Source: Thiocapsa bogorovii | GTDB lineage: Bacteria; Pseudomonadota; Gammaproteobacteria; Chromatiales; Chromatiaceae | Assembly (NCBI RefSeq): GCF_021228795.1 | Contig: NZ_CP089309.1 | Coordinates: 2,542,001 to 2,606,000, forward strand | Direction: 5' to 3' | Length of the DNA: 64,000 nucleotides | Shown: one piece after another, positions 38,001 to 46,913 of the stretch | How positions within the stretch are numbered: position 1 is the first letter of the stretch | Layout of the letters: each line of letters opens with the position of its first letter | Made by a program: the position numbers and the translations under genes | Notes under the pieces: generated by a model | What the model saw: the letters and a program-made list of their open reading frames with translations, nothing else | What the model was told of the DNA's origin: nothing | Database searches by the model: none

Positions 38001-41000
38001 TGTGAGCGCCGGAACCGGCCCCGCGATACCAGTCAACGACCCAGTGACTTGGCGCTATCTGGTGTTTAACACCGGCAACGAGGAGCTCAATCCCGTCACC
38101 GTTGTCGACGACCAATTCGGCGACATCACCGCCAACTGCGAGCAGACCTCGCTGGCCGTCGGTGAGTCCATGCTCTGCGTGGTAACAGGTACGGCCGTGG
38201 CTGGCCAATACGAGAACAGCGTCACGGCGACCGGCGTCCCACCGGTTGGCCCCGAGGTGACCTCGACCGACACCAGCCGCTACTTCGGCGGTGACCCGGG
38301 AATTGATATCGAGAAGTTGACAAACCAGAGCGACGCCGACAGCGCCCCGGGTCCGACCATCCCCGAGGGTGACTCGGTGACCTGGACCTACATCGTCGAG
38401 AACATCGGCAACCAGATTCTGACTTCGGTGGCCGTGAACGACGATGTTCTGGGGGCAATCACCTGCCCGAAGACGACCCTGGCCGCCGGTGAAATCATGA
38501 CCTGTGTGGCGCAGGGAACTGCGGTGGCCGGGCAGTACGAGAACACCGCCACGGCGACTGGCACGCCCCCGTCCGGCCCGGACGTGACAGACACCGACCC
38601 GAGCCACTATTTTGGTGGCAGCCCAAGCCTGCGCTTGGCGAAGCGCACCAACGGTGTCGACGCCGACACCGCTCCGGGGCCTCGGATCCTCGAGGGCGAC
38701 CCGGTGACCTGGACCTACATCGTCGAGAACACGGGCAACGAGGACCTGAGCGTTGTCGTCGAGGACGACAAGCTGGGCGCTGTCACCTGTCCGCAAACCA
38801 CGTTAGCGCCCGGTGCATCGATGATCTGCACCAAGGTGGGTGTTGCGACCATCGGCCCGTACGAAAACACCGCAACGGTCACTGGCACACCGCCGGTGGG
38901 TCCGCCAGTGCGCACCCCGGACAAGAGCCATTACTTCGGTGCGCGTCCCGAGATTAGCTTGCAGAAATCGACGAACGGCGAGGACGCCGACAGCGCCCCG
39001 GGACCGCGCATTGAGGTCGGTGATACGGTGACCTGGACCTACCTGATCACCAACACTGGAAACGACACCTTGAGCAATATCGAGCTCACGGATAGCAGTC
39101 TTGGGGTCGTCGGAACCTGTCCAGCCACCACGCTTGTTGCTGGCGACGCGATGACCTGCACAGTCACGGGCACGGCGCGTCCGGGCCAGTACCAAAACAT
39201 TGCCACGGTCACGGCGCGGCCGCCAGCGGGACCGTCCATCGTCGCCCGCGACCCGAGCCACTACTTCGGTATCGAGGCCGGCATCGACATCGAAAAGGCG
39301 ACCAATGGCGAGGACGCCGACGATCCGACCGGCCCGGGGATCCCGGTTGGTGACCGAGTGGATTGGGAGTATGTCGTCACTAACACGGGCAGCGAGAATC
39401 TGACGGATATCCTGGTCACCGACGACACGATTGGTGATATCGGGATCATCCCGTTCCTGCCGCCCGGCAGCAGCGCGACCTACAGGGCATTCACCAATGC
39501 AGCCTTACCCGGTCAATACGAGAACATCGCGACGGCGGTTGGCACCACGGAGACCGGTGGGTTGATCCAGGATCGTGACAAGAGTCACTATTTCGGTAAT
39601 CAGCCAGGGATGACGGTCGAGAAGCGCACCAACGGTGACGATGCCGATACGGCTCCGGGTCCGATGATTCTGGTCGGTAGCCCGGTCACATGGACCTATC
39701 TCCTCACCAACACCGGCAACCTGCCGCTCACCGATGTGGGCGTGTCGGACAACGACCCGAACGTCACGCCGAGCTGTCCGCGGACCACTCTTGCGGTCGG
39801 CGAGTCCATGACCTGTAACGCAAGCGACACCGCCACTGCCGGGCCTTATCAGAATACCGCCACTGCCACGGGCCGACCGCCCACCGGTGCACCGCTCACA
39901 CCGACGGACTCGAGCCACTACTTCGGCGCCGTTCCGAGCATCACGCTAGTCAAGCGGACGAACGGAGAGGACGCGAAGACCGCTCCCGGCCCGTACATCG
40001 CGGTCGGTGATCCGGTGACTTGGACCTACGAAGTCAGCAATACCGGCAATGTCACGCTCACGGACGTCCAGGTCAGCGATGATCGGGGTGTGACAGTGAC
40101 TTGCCCTCAAAACACGCTCGCAGCCGGTACTTCCATGACCTGCACGGCCAGCGGCACCGCGGCCGCTGGGCAGTATGGCAACGCGGCAACCACGATCGGC
40201 ACACCGCCGATCGGCATACCGGTGAGCACCTCGGATACCAGTCATTACTTTGGCTCCAATCCGTCGATCCGCGTGGAGAAGCTCACGTTGGGCGAGGACG
40301 CCGACGACCCGCCAGGGCCAACCGTCGCATCTGGAAGCGCGGTGTCCTGGATCTACATCGTCACGAATGACGGGAACCTACCGCTGACCGGGGTTGGCGT
40401 CGACGATGACATATTGGGGCCGGTAAGCTGCAACGATTCGGATCTGGCGGTGGGCGCGACCACGACCTGCAGCGCAGTCGCGTCGCCCATCTCTGGTCAG
40501 TATGTGAACATTGCCACCGCCAGCGGTGCGCCACCGACCGGCCAGAATGTCACTGACCAAGATCCTAGTCACTATTTCGGCACGCGGCCGAGCATTTTGC
40601 TCGAGAAGACCACGAACGGCATGGCCGCTACCAGTGAGCCCGGGCCGACGCTCGTAGCAGGTACGGATGTCGCCTGGGAATACCGCGTCACCAATACCGG
40701 GGACGTCAGCCTTGATGTTTCGGTAGTCGACGATGAACTCGACGTGAACGCCATCAGCTGTCCGCAAGCGAGCCTCACGCCGAGCGAGTCCATGACGTGC
40801 AGTGCCCGTGGTGTCGCGATCCTGGGAGCCTACGCAAACCGAGCCACAGCGATCGGCAGGCCGCCAACCGGACCACCCGTCAATAGCATCTCCAGAAACT
40901 ACTACAACGGCACTCCTCCAATGCAAACGCCAACGCCGGTGCCCTCGGCGTCGCGGACGGCCCTCCTACTTCTGATGCTCTTGCTCGGGGTATTTGGGGT

Positions 41001-41028
41001 CGCGCTTCTTAGGAAACGGGGCGTCTAA
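35026..41028 (+). CDS. giant secreted protein with 12 tandem DUF11/DUF7507-type repeats and CTERM-like tail
   Basis: 2000 residues. Signal peptide 1-25 (VLLSLASARPAWA). Residues about 26-510 form a beta-rich head found in this kind of protein (VISAGGTEIVYDHQEDGYEP). Residues 510-650 are a DUF11-like domain (DADGDGNFSPGDTIRYAVRI). Residues 653-1962 are twelve repeats of about 109 residues with the pattern EKxTNGxDADxAPGP ... VTWTYxVTNTGN ... GQYxNxAT ... DPSHYFG. The tail has TPTPVPSASR, a hydrophobic helix and RKRGV, which resembles IPTL/PEP-CTERM sorting signals but without a canonical motif. It is probably a surface stalk or adhesin. It stands alone. Confidence 0.85.
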   Translation: MKVFPIGLASLVLLSLASARPAWAVIPVQTYYVPLPEQQLLHTFEDLVVGCRSCLRPRSPIRTLISLVISAGGTEIVYDHQEDGYEPDPSNPAQGTTQVWGDGDLTNGIAPGYPNDLLGAGDVISLDNEVVLPRNVSVERFDGADKVVASFPVVMTRAAFPTGPVALQAGAMEAFPTSRWGTSYVAPIGVNTPTSGSMFTYTAFYAMAETDRTRCVFDPDPSRTGDNVVYMLDQGETVVVKGVHPGGTVNCDKNIHADLITGEIGSSYATRWFTLTATSRLSSDYFGPVGTVNKGRDSGTTWLYLHNPGVTDVTVECRINGGSCGTYRLRPGETTRSSQRIPEGSGVHVFTNDPGGRFAAVSIIDYGGAIYDWGYTLEPRKELSTQALVGLGLGCKDPGTVACNSSRSVVWVTPSADTTIYVNRDGAPASCPGGAGADETHVVDALESLQLVDPTDEDMTGARIYTCDERAPFVAAWGQDPDRSRSNDEQGLDMGTLIPPLPIIAATKFASLLIDADGDGNFSPGDTIRYAVRISNNSPVTLPVDAFNLQDALPATARYSNGTTTYQPDDGQAVVPVPDDASGTPFPLDGAGVNNLAPLDGNRAATFRFDVLIDVSRGDCDADFLNEGEVRFPVTSDDPIDLQDRRPLVCSPAIDLEKQTNGVDADTAPGPQLALGAAVTWTYQVTNSGNTPLEDIRLVDDRLGAVSCPVTSLAIGASTTCIRTGSAQAGQYSNTATVTATSAGTTVTDQDPSHYFGGQASIDIEKATNGNDADSAPGPTIEIGSAVQWTYTIRNTGNLILSDVSVTDDRGVTVTCPPEASELTPNEVQVCTASGTASNGQYANLGSVSGTPPVGSPVTDQDPSHYNGVASGIAIEKSTNGVDADSAPGPRIDVGDSVTWTYLVTNAGATALSSVSVVDDQGLIVSCPQTMLAAGASMTCTASGTAVAGQYANIGTASGRTPGGRTVTATDPSHYFGGSPGIHVEKTTNGFDVSAGTGPAIPVNDPVTWRYLVFNTGNEELNPVTVVDDQFGDITANCEQTSLAVGESMLCVVTGTAVAGQYENSVTATGVPPVGPEVTSTDTSRYFGGDPGIDIEKLTNQSDADSAPGPTIPEGDSVTWTYIVENIGNQILTSVAVNDDVLGAITCPKTTLAAGEIMTCVAQGTAVAGQYENTATATGTPPSGPDVTDTDPSHYFGGSPSLRLAKRTNGVDADTAPGPRILEGDPVTWTYIVENTGNEDLSVVVEDDKLGAVTCPQTTLAPGASMICTKVGVATIGPYENTATVTGTPPVGPPVRTPDKSHYFGARPEISLQKSTNGEDADSAPGPRIEVGDTVTWTYLITNTGNDTLSNIELTDSSLGVVGTCPATTLVAGDAMTCTVTGTARPGQYQNIATVTARPPAGPSIVARDPSHYFGIEAGIDIEKATNGEDADDPTGPGIPVGDRVDWEYVVTNTGSENLTDILVTDDTIGDIGIIPFLPPGSSATYRAFTNAALPGQYENIATAVGTTETGGLIQDRDKSHYFGNQPGMTVEKRTNGDDADTAPGPMILVGSPVTWTYLLTNTGNLPLTDVGVSDNDPNVTPSCPRTTLAVGESMTCNASDTATAGPYQNTATATGRPPTGAPLTPTDSSHYFGAVPSITLVKRTNGEDAKTAPGPYIAVGDPVTWTYEVSNTGNVTLTDVQVSDDRGVTVTCPQNTLAAGTSMTCTASGTAAAGQYGNAATTIGTPPIGIPVSTSDTSHYFGSNPSIRVEKLTLGEDADDPPGPTVASGSAVSWIYIVTNDGNLPLTGVGVDDDILGPVSCNDSDLAVGATTTCSAVASPISGQYVNIATASGAPPTGQNVTDQDPSHYFGTRPSILLEKTTNGMAATSEPGPTLVAGTDVAWEYRVTNTGDVSLDVSVVDDELDVNAISCPQASLTPSESMTCSARGVAILGAYANRATAIGRPPTGPPVNSISRNYYNGTPPMQTPTPVPSASRTALLLLMLLLGVFGVALLRKRGV
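36982..40920 (+). repeat. twelve tandem coding repeats of about 327 bp
   Basis: Each unit encodes one Ig-like domain beginning near EKxTNG and ending SHYFG. The units differ at many positions. Unit 8 has lost the CP...L segment (it reads IGIIPFLPPGSSATY), and unit 12 ends NYYNGT. The divergence suggests old duplications under selection, not recent slippage. Confidence 0.85.
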
Positions 41029-41048
41029 ACCATCCTGTTACATACATC

Positions 41049-41410
41049 TCATGATCCATGAAGCTGTCGCGCATATCTGAGCCCCGCGGCGAAGTCCGTA
41101 ACGCGTGGCAGACCGAGCTAAATCGTCTTCACGCTCGGTTCGCCGTCACCCTTGCGCCCGAGAAATTCGACGAGGCCGGCGATCAGTCGGACGACGGTGT
41201 TCAGGCGCGGCGGCGTTTTGGGCAAAGGTTTCTTGGAGAGGATCTAGGCGGCCTGCCACTCTTCGGGCGCAAAGAACAGCTCGGAGTCCAGGTCCAGCAG
41301 GATCCGCCCCAAGCGCATCAGCTGCGCGATGCGCAAGGCGACGATCAGAAACAAGGCCAAGGCGCGCTCGAGCCGTTCAAGGGTGCTCAACTGCAACGCC
41401 TCCACGCCCG
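41049..41410 (-). pseudogene. decayed C-terminal fragment of an IS4-family transposase
   Basis: Minus-strand reading gives GVEALQLSTLERLERALALF, then DSELFFAPEEWQAA, an amber stop, ILSKKPLPKTPPRL, VEFLGRKGDGEPSVKTI, a second amber stop and LGLPRVTDFAAGLRYARQ. This is the C-terminus of Tn5/IS4-type transposases with two in-frame stops. The N-terminal catalytic part is missing; homology begins near 41410. No inverted terminal repeat was identified. Confidence 0.75.
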
Positions 41411-41448
41411 CCATGTGCCTGCGGGTGCAGTCGCGATGCCGCTCGAGG

Positions 41449-41515
41449 GAGAACACCCTGTCTGTCGAGAAACGGCTGACGGAAAAACCCGGCCTGCTCC
41501 GGTCCGCGATTCTCA
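41449..41515 (+). repeat. 67-bp dispersed repeat, copy 3
   Basis: GAGAACACCCTGTCTGTCGA begins it and GCGATTCTCA ends it; it is the partner of 34713-34780. It abuts the upstream end of the IS4 fragment. The remainder up to 41658 has no gene. Confidence 0.65.
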
Positions 41516-41658
41516 CCAGACCTGTCATCGCCTCGGTTGAAACACCTGCAGAACGGCCTGCAAAGCTTGTCCACGCCGTCGACACCTGTTGTCGCTCACG
41601 TTGTTCCGCGACTTTTTGTCAGATGAGTCCTCGCTGGATCTGCCATTTGGTGCCACCG

Positions 41659-44600
41659 CTATTGTCGAGGATTGGCGAAAACGCCCTCTCCCAGCCCGCG
41701 CAGGATTTCGAGTGCCGCCGGGAAGTCCAGCCCCTCGATCTGCCGCAGCAGCTCCCGAGCCTTCCCGGGGCCCTGCGTCTCGGCCCAGCGCTCCAGCCAG
41801 GGCAAGTGGTCGAGCGCGCGGGTATTTCCCGCCTCCAGCAGTGCTTCCAGCTCGCCGACGCGCCGGTGCCGTTCCGCACACCCCGGCTCGACTCCGTCGG
41901 CGGATGTCTGCTCTTCCGGCGGAGTCTGCAGCTCCGAGAGCACCGCGAGGGCCGCCTCCGCACTGGCGAAGAAGCAGGCCCTCGAGTCGGCATCGACGGA
42001 GCCCTCGCTTGCGACGGCCCGCTCCAGGCGCTCGGCCGCCGCGGTCAGGTCCTCCGCGCCAATCGCTCCCGCGGCCCCGCGGAGGCGATGCAGAAGCTCG
42101 CCGGCCCGCGACCGATCCCCGGCGTCCAAGGCGGTTCCGATGGCGGTTGCCGCCTCGGGGTACTCTGCGAGGAAGGCCCGCACCATGCTGCGCCAGCCGT
42201 CCGGAGCCAAGTCCAGCCAGCGCTGCACGTTGGCCGCATCGAAACCGGGCAGGGGCGGCGCTTCGGCGAGCGCGGCAGACGCCCGAGGCGGGACCTCGAT
42301 CGCTTCGGTGGCGGTTCGCAGCCGGTGGCACAGCTCGGCATAGAGGGTTTGCGGCTCCAGCGGCTTGGTGAGGTAGCCGTCCATGCCCGCGGCCAGACAA
42401 CGCTCGCGCTCCCCGACAAACGCGTTCGCAGTCAGCGCGATGATGGGCAACCTCCCGTTCGGCAGCGCGCGGATGCGTCGACATGCCTCCAGTCCGTCCA
42501 TCTCCGGCATGCGGACGTCCATGAGCACGATGTCGACGTCACCGCGGGCCGCCGCATCGACCGCTTCGGCACCGGTGGCGGCCAAGGTGACCTCCAAGCC
42601 GCGCCTGCTCAACAGATCATGGACCAGCACCTGGCTGACCGGGTCGTCCTCGGCCACCAGCACCCGGACACCCCGCAGTGTCTCCGGCGCCGGCGCCGGC
42701 ACCGGCGCCGCCTTCTCGGCCGCCTCCACGGCCCTGGGGAATGCCAGGCTGAACCAGAAGCGGCTGCCCTTGCCCTCGACGGACTCCACCTCCAACCGCC
42801 CCCCCATCAGGGCGACCAGGCGCGCGCTGATGGCGAGTCCCAGGCCGCTGCCGCCGTGGCTGCGGCTGCTAGCGTTGTCGAGCTGGGTGAAGGCCTCGAA
42901 CAGCTCGGCACGGCGCGCCTCGGGGATGCCGATACCGGTGTCGGCGACCCTGAACGTCAGCCGCAGCTCGGCCTCGTTCTCGTCCTCCACCTGGGCCGCC
43001 AGCGTCACCGTGCCCCGAACGGTGAACTTGACCGCGTTGCCGAGCAGGTTCAACAGCACTTGTGTGAGGCGGAGCTCGTCGCCGAGCAGGGTGCCGACCG
43101 GCTCCGCCGGCCCCTCGATGCGCAGCTCGAGCCCCTTGTCTGTGGCCTGCTGCTCCACCATTGCCCGTATCCGCGTGAAGATCGCGTCGAGATCCAACGG
43201 CTCGCGCCGCGGGTGCAGCTTGTCGGCCTCGATGCGGGACAGATCGAGGATGTCGTTGATCAGCGCCAGCAGGGTGTGGGCCGAGAGATCGATCTTGCGC
43301 AGGTACTCGCGCAGCGCCGGCGCGGGTTGGGTCTCCAGGGACAGGCGGGTGAAACCGATGACGGCGTTCAGCGGGGTGCGGATTTCATGGCTCATGTTGG
43401 CCAGGAAGTTGCCCTTAGCGCGGTTGGCCCGGTCGGCACTGTCCTTGGCGTGCAGCAACGCGGTCTCCGCCTGTTTGCGCCGCCCCACCTCGCGACGCAG
43501 GCGGTGGTTCCAATACAGCATGGTCGCGAAGATCAGCAGCGCCGCTGCAAACACCTGCCACAGTAGCCTGTAGTCGGGGGCGGTGACCAGGTCGCGCAGC
43601 AGCCAGGTGTTGTGAATCTCGGCGCGCTCCTCCGGGGTAATCGCGGCGATGGCACGATTGATCAGCGGCAGCAAGGCGGCGTTGCGCCTGCTCACCATGA
43701 CCTCGAGCTGGAATTGCACGTCCGTGACCCCGATGAGCTTCACCCGTCCCGGCGGGAAGCCCTCGATCTGCTGATGCAGCACCGGCAAGATGTCGACTGC
43801 GGCCTCGGCCCGGCCGGCCGCGACCGCCTCCAAGGCCGCGCGCGTGTCATCCACCAGCACGAAGTCGATCCCCGGGGACTGGGCCTTCAGCAGGTGGTGG
43901 GCGCTGTAGTCCCGGCCCACGGCGACGCGCCGGCCCTCCAAGGACGCGGTGCCGGCGTAGATGCCTGCATTCGCCGCGCCCGCGACGGCGATGGGATAGC
44001 GCTCGTAGGGGTCGGAGAACAGTGCGAAGCGCTCGCGGTCCGCCGTGCGCGTCGTGGCGGCGTAGAGGTCGATGTCGCCCCGCTCCATGGCCGCCAGGAT
44101 GTCGCTGAAGGGTTGCCGCTCGGCGCCGGTCTCGCGCAGGCCGAGCTTGTCCCGGATCAGCCGCCAGTAGTCCTCGGCCACACCCGTCGGCGCGCCGTCG
44201 GCAGCGGCAAAGTCGAACGGGATCCACGCCGAGGCGAGGGCGCGGCGGAAGACCGTCGAATCCAGGTAGGCACGCTCCGCGGCGTCGAGATCGACGTCGC
44301 CAATGCCCGTCTTCCGCGCAAACCAGCGCTCCCAGATGCGCTGCTTTTCGGCTTCCGGCATCGCCGCGAAGGATTTGTCCAGAATCGACGCCAGCAGCGG
44401 CGCTTGCCTGGTGACCCCGAAATAGTGCCCGCGACGGCTGCGTTGGCCATCGAACACGGCAGTCGCCTTGGGCTCGACATCGGTGAGGAGCGCGCGGCGC
44501 AGTAGGGCCTTGCCGGACTCTGTCTCGCTGATAGCGGCGTCCGCCTGGCCGGTCGCGACCAGGCGGAACATCCCTTCAGCGTCGGTCGCGGTGATGATCC

Positions 44601-46551
44601 GCGTCTCCGGCAGATACTCGGGAAACCGCTCGTTCCAGGAATATCCGGGATACGTCGCCAGGATCTTGCCGGCCAGGGACTCCACGTCCTTGATATCCCG
44701 AACCTCTTTGCGGGCGAAGATGCTGAGGGTGAACTCGGCGCTGCTTTGGGAGAAGAACAGGACACGCGCGCGCTCCGGGGTGGGATTCACCGCCAGGGTG
44801 ACATCGAGCGTGCCCCGTTCGGTGCCTTCCTTCACCTGCGCCAGCGTCAGGAAGTGAAACTCGGGGCGCAGCCCGGCGCGTGCCGCGATGGCCCGCATCA
44901 GCTCGACCAGATAACCGTCCACCCGGCCTTTCTGCTCCTGGATGTAGGGCGGCAGCGGGTAGGCGCCGACCCGGATGGTCGGATTGGCCGCGACCCAGGC
45001 ACGTTCTTCGTCGCTGAGATCCAGCGGTGCCTGTATCCCGCCATAGGCCACCGAGGTCAGCCAGTGCTGACGAATGGCGATGTGCTGGTCAGCCGTGATG
45101 GCGTTCAGTCCCTTGTCGATGAGCGAAATCAGCGGGGCCCATTCCTTGCGCGTGACCATCGCCTGCTTGTGCTCGCCGAAGGGGGTGGGGCCGGCAATCC
45201 TGAGATTGGTGATGCCTTGGGCCTGCATCAGGTAATCGGTGACCAGAAGGTTGCCGACATAGGCATCGGCAGCGCCGGTCGACACTGCCAGCAGCGCGTC
45301 TTTGGTGCTGTCCTTGACGGACAAGTCGATGGCGGGTTCAGCGCTTTCCAACAGGCCGTGCATGACATAGCCACGTTCGACGGCGACTGTCCTTCCGCGC
45401 AGGTCGTTCAGCGTGTGAATGTCGCGTGTGTCCTTGCGCGTGAAGATCGTCCAGGGCGAGGACAGGTAGTCCTCGCTCATGGCCAGTGTCGCCAAACGTT
45501 CGTAGGTCCGTTTGGCGGCCGGTAGCAAATCGTAGTGACGGTGCGCAGCGGCCATGTCCTCGAACCCCTCGGCCCAGGAGTCATCGGCGGGAATGAAGCG
45601 GAAATCGATGTCGAACAGCTCGGCGATGAGCCGAAGGTAGTCGACCGCCATGCCATCGGCGCCGGGCTTGTTGATCTCCCATGGTGGGTGCTCGCCGATA
45701 CGCACGCGGACGCTGTGCTTCTCCGCAAGCCAGGCGCGCTCATCCTCGCTGAGGGTGATGTTCGGCTGTTCCTCGTTGCCCCACTTGCGCAGGATCTCCA
45801 TCATCTCGACCGGGTCGATGGCCTTCAGCGCCTTTTCGATGATGCCGAGCAGCGGGGCATGCTGTTTGAGGATGGAATAGCGCAGGTCGAGCCTGCTGCC
45901 GGGCACCGCAAACGCGAGGTGCAGGTCCGGCAGCATGTTCTCGGTCGCGATCCACTGCAGGTTGGCGCTGGAGATGGCCGCATCCACATCGCCATTCTGC
46001 ACCGCGACCGCCAGCGCCAAGGGGCTGTCGAACCCCACCTGCACGATGGCCGGCCAGGCGTCGAGTAGCTTCAGGTCGGACAGGTTGCCGCGCAGCACCC
46101 CGACGCGCTGCCCCGACAGGTCATCCATCGACGCGATGGGGCGGCCCGGGCGCGTGAAGATGAACTTGTGCGTGCTGTAGGGACTCGCGCTGAACAGGAA
46201 GCGCTTCGCTCGCTCGGCATGGCGGGCGGAGGCCGCCAGGCCATGCAGCTCGCCAGCCTCGGCGCGTGCCACCATGTCGGCCCACTCGCCCAAGACCAGC
46301 TGGATATTGGCCCCGGTCAAGGCGTTGATGCGTGCGATTAAATCGGCCTCGATGCCGGCGGCGCTGCCGTCATTCTCGCGCCAGACGAAGGGGCGCCAGC
46401 CAGCATCGCTGCCGAGCAGGATGCGCGGATTGGCGGCTAGCCAATCGTGTTCTGACTGCGTCAGCTCGACGCGCTGGACCGCGGCGGCCTGGAGCGCGGG
46501 CAGCCAGCACAGCAGCGTCAGCAGTAGCGGAAGTGCTCTAGTCGGATACAC
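41659..46551 (-). CDS. hybrid histidine kinase with four periplasmic substrate-binding domains (BvgS/EvgS type)
   Basis: 1630 residues; GTG start. After a signal sequence, four SBP_bac_3 Venus-flytrap domains follow, each introduced by a linker like LSEDERAWLAEK or LSDEERAWVAANP (about residues 28-258, 264-497, 503-738, 742-978). One membrane helix lies at about 996-1014. HisKA has the phospho-acceptor His1055 in NMSHEIRTPLNAVIGF. HATPase_c (ADTGIGIPEARRAEL, GGSGLGLAISARL) is followed by a receiver with Asp1345 (VLMDVRMPEMDG) and an HPt domain with His1488 (LLHRLRGAAGA). There is no PAS domain. BvgS has two flytraps, so four is unusual. The REC-AraC regulator at 48486 is a plausible partner. 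Confidence 0.92.
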   Translation of the reverse strand: MYPTRALPLLLTLLCWLPALQAAAVQRVELTQSEHDWLAANPRILLGSDAGWRPFVWRENDGSAAGIEADLIARINALTGANIQLVLGEWADMVARAEAGELHGLAASARHAERAKRFLFSASPYSTHKFIFTRPGRPIASMDDLSGQRVGVLRGNLSDLKLLDAWPAIVQVGFDSPLALAVAVQNGDVDAAISSANLQWIATENMLPDLHLAFAVPGSRLDLRYSILKQHAPLLGIIEKALKAIDPVEMMEILRKWGNEEQPNITLSEDERAWLAEKHSVRVRIGEHPPWEINKPGADGMAVDYLRLIAELFDIDFRFIPADDSWAEGFEDMAAAHRHYDLLPAAKRTYERLATLAMSEDYLSSPWTIFTRKDTRDIHTLNDLRGRTVAVERGYVMHGLLESAEPAIDLSVKDSTKDALLAVSTGAADAYVGNLLVTDYLMQAQGITNLRIAGPTPFGEHKQAMVTRKEWAPLISLIDKGLNAITADQHIAIRQHWLTSVAYGGIQAPLDLSDEERAWVAANPTIRVGAYPLPPYIQEQKGRVDGYLVELMRAIAARAGLRPEFHFLTLAQVKEGTERGTLDVTLAVNPTPERARVLFFSQSSAEFTLSIFARKEVRDIKDVESLAGKILATYPGYSWNERFPEYLPETRIITATDAEGMFRLVATGQADAAISETESGKALLRRALLTDVEPKATAVFDGQRSRRGHYFGVTRQAPLLASILDKSFAAMPEAEKQRIWERWFARKTGIGDVDLDAAERAYLDSTVFRRALASAWIPFDFAAADGAPTGVAEDYWRLIRDKLGLRETGAERQPFSDILAAMERGDIDLYAATTRTADRERFALFSDPYERYPIAVAGAANAGIYAGTASLEGRRVAVGRDYSAHHLLKAQSPGIDFVLVDDTRAALEAVAAGRAEAAVDILPVLHQQIEGFPPGRVKLIGVTDVQFQLEVMVSRRNAALLPLINRAIAAITPEERAEIHNTWLLRDLVTAPDYRLLWQVFAAALLIFATMLYWNHRLRREVGRRKQAETALLHAKDSADRANRAKGNFLANMSHEIRTPLNAVIGFTRLSLETQPAPALREYLRKIDLSAHTLLALINDILDLSRIEADKLHPRREPLDLDAIFTRIRAMVEQQATDKGLELRIEGPAEPVGTLLGDELRLTQVLLNLLGNAVKFTVRGTVTLAAQVEDENEAELRLTFRVADTGIGIPEARRAELFEAFTQLDNASSRSHGGSGLGLAISARLVALMGGRLEVESVEGKGSRFWFSLAFPRAVEAAEKAAPVPAPAPETLRGVRVLVAEDDPVSQVLVHDLLSRRGLEVTLAATGAEAVDAAARGDVDIVLMDVRMPEMDGLEACRRIRALPNGRLPIIALTANAFVGERERCLAAGMDGYLTKPLEPQTLYAELCHRLRTATEAIEVPPRASAALAEAPPLPGFDAANVQRWLDLAPDGWRSMVRAFLAEYPEAATAIGTALDAGDRSRAGELLHRLRGAAGAIGAEDLTAAAERLERAVASEGSVDADSRACFFASAEAALAVLSELQTPPEEQTSADGVEPGCAERHRRVGELEALLEAGNTRALDHLPWLERWAETQGPGKARELLRQIEGLDFPAALEILRGLGEGVFANPRQ

Positions 46552-46690
46552 GTCGTCTGATTGTTTGTCGCGGTTCCCGGCGAGGCCGGTGCTCGGTTGA
46601 CGTCGCTCGCGGCGGGCGATCGGCAGGGATCGGCTCCAGCCGGCAAGGCTGCCGAGATCATAACGCGACCGGAGGCGTGACGCCGGCTAG

Positions 46691-46857
46691 ACTGGGAGCG
46701 CCGGCTTTACCGGGAGCGCCGGCTTTCCAGCCGGCCTCGCGATCTGCGGCGGTCGTCCCGTGCCGCAACAGGTGGTGATAGACCGCCGCCCTGACGCCGT
46801 CGCCGCGGCATCGAGCCGCGTCGACGGTGAGCCGGCTGGAAAGCCGGCGCGCCCAGT
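46691..46857. repeat. REPIN-like palindromic element E1, upstream of RAYT
   Basis: GGGAGCGCCGGCTTTCCAGC at 46712 pairs with GCCGGCTGGAAAGCCGGC at 46831-46848. The left arm carries an extra partial copy (46694-46709). Between the arms are the conserved GGTCGTCCCGTGCCGCAAC-type core and GGCATCGAGCCGCGTCGACG. It lies 57 bases before the RAYT start codon. The 362-base gap to the kinase gene is otherwise gene-free. Confidence 0.8.
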
Positions 46858-46913
46858 CGGGCGGCGCTACCAGTCGACCGGCGGTCCCAGCCCAGCAAAC
46901 AGGAGCCAAGCGC

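Noticed and set aside
36982-40920. Regular repeats considered as a CRISPR-like array
   Set aside because: The period is about 327 bp, the units are coding and diverged, and they encode Ig-like protein domains.
41058-41540. Plus-strand frame of 160 codons
   Set aside because: It is antisense to the recognisable IS4 transposase remnant and runs into the dispersed repeat.
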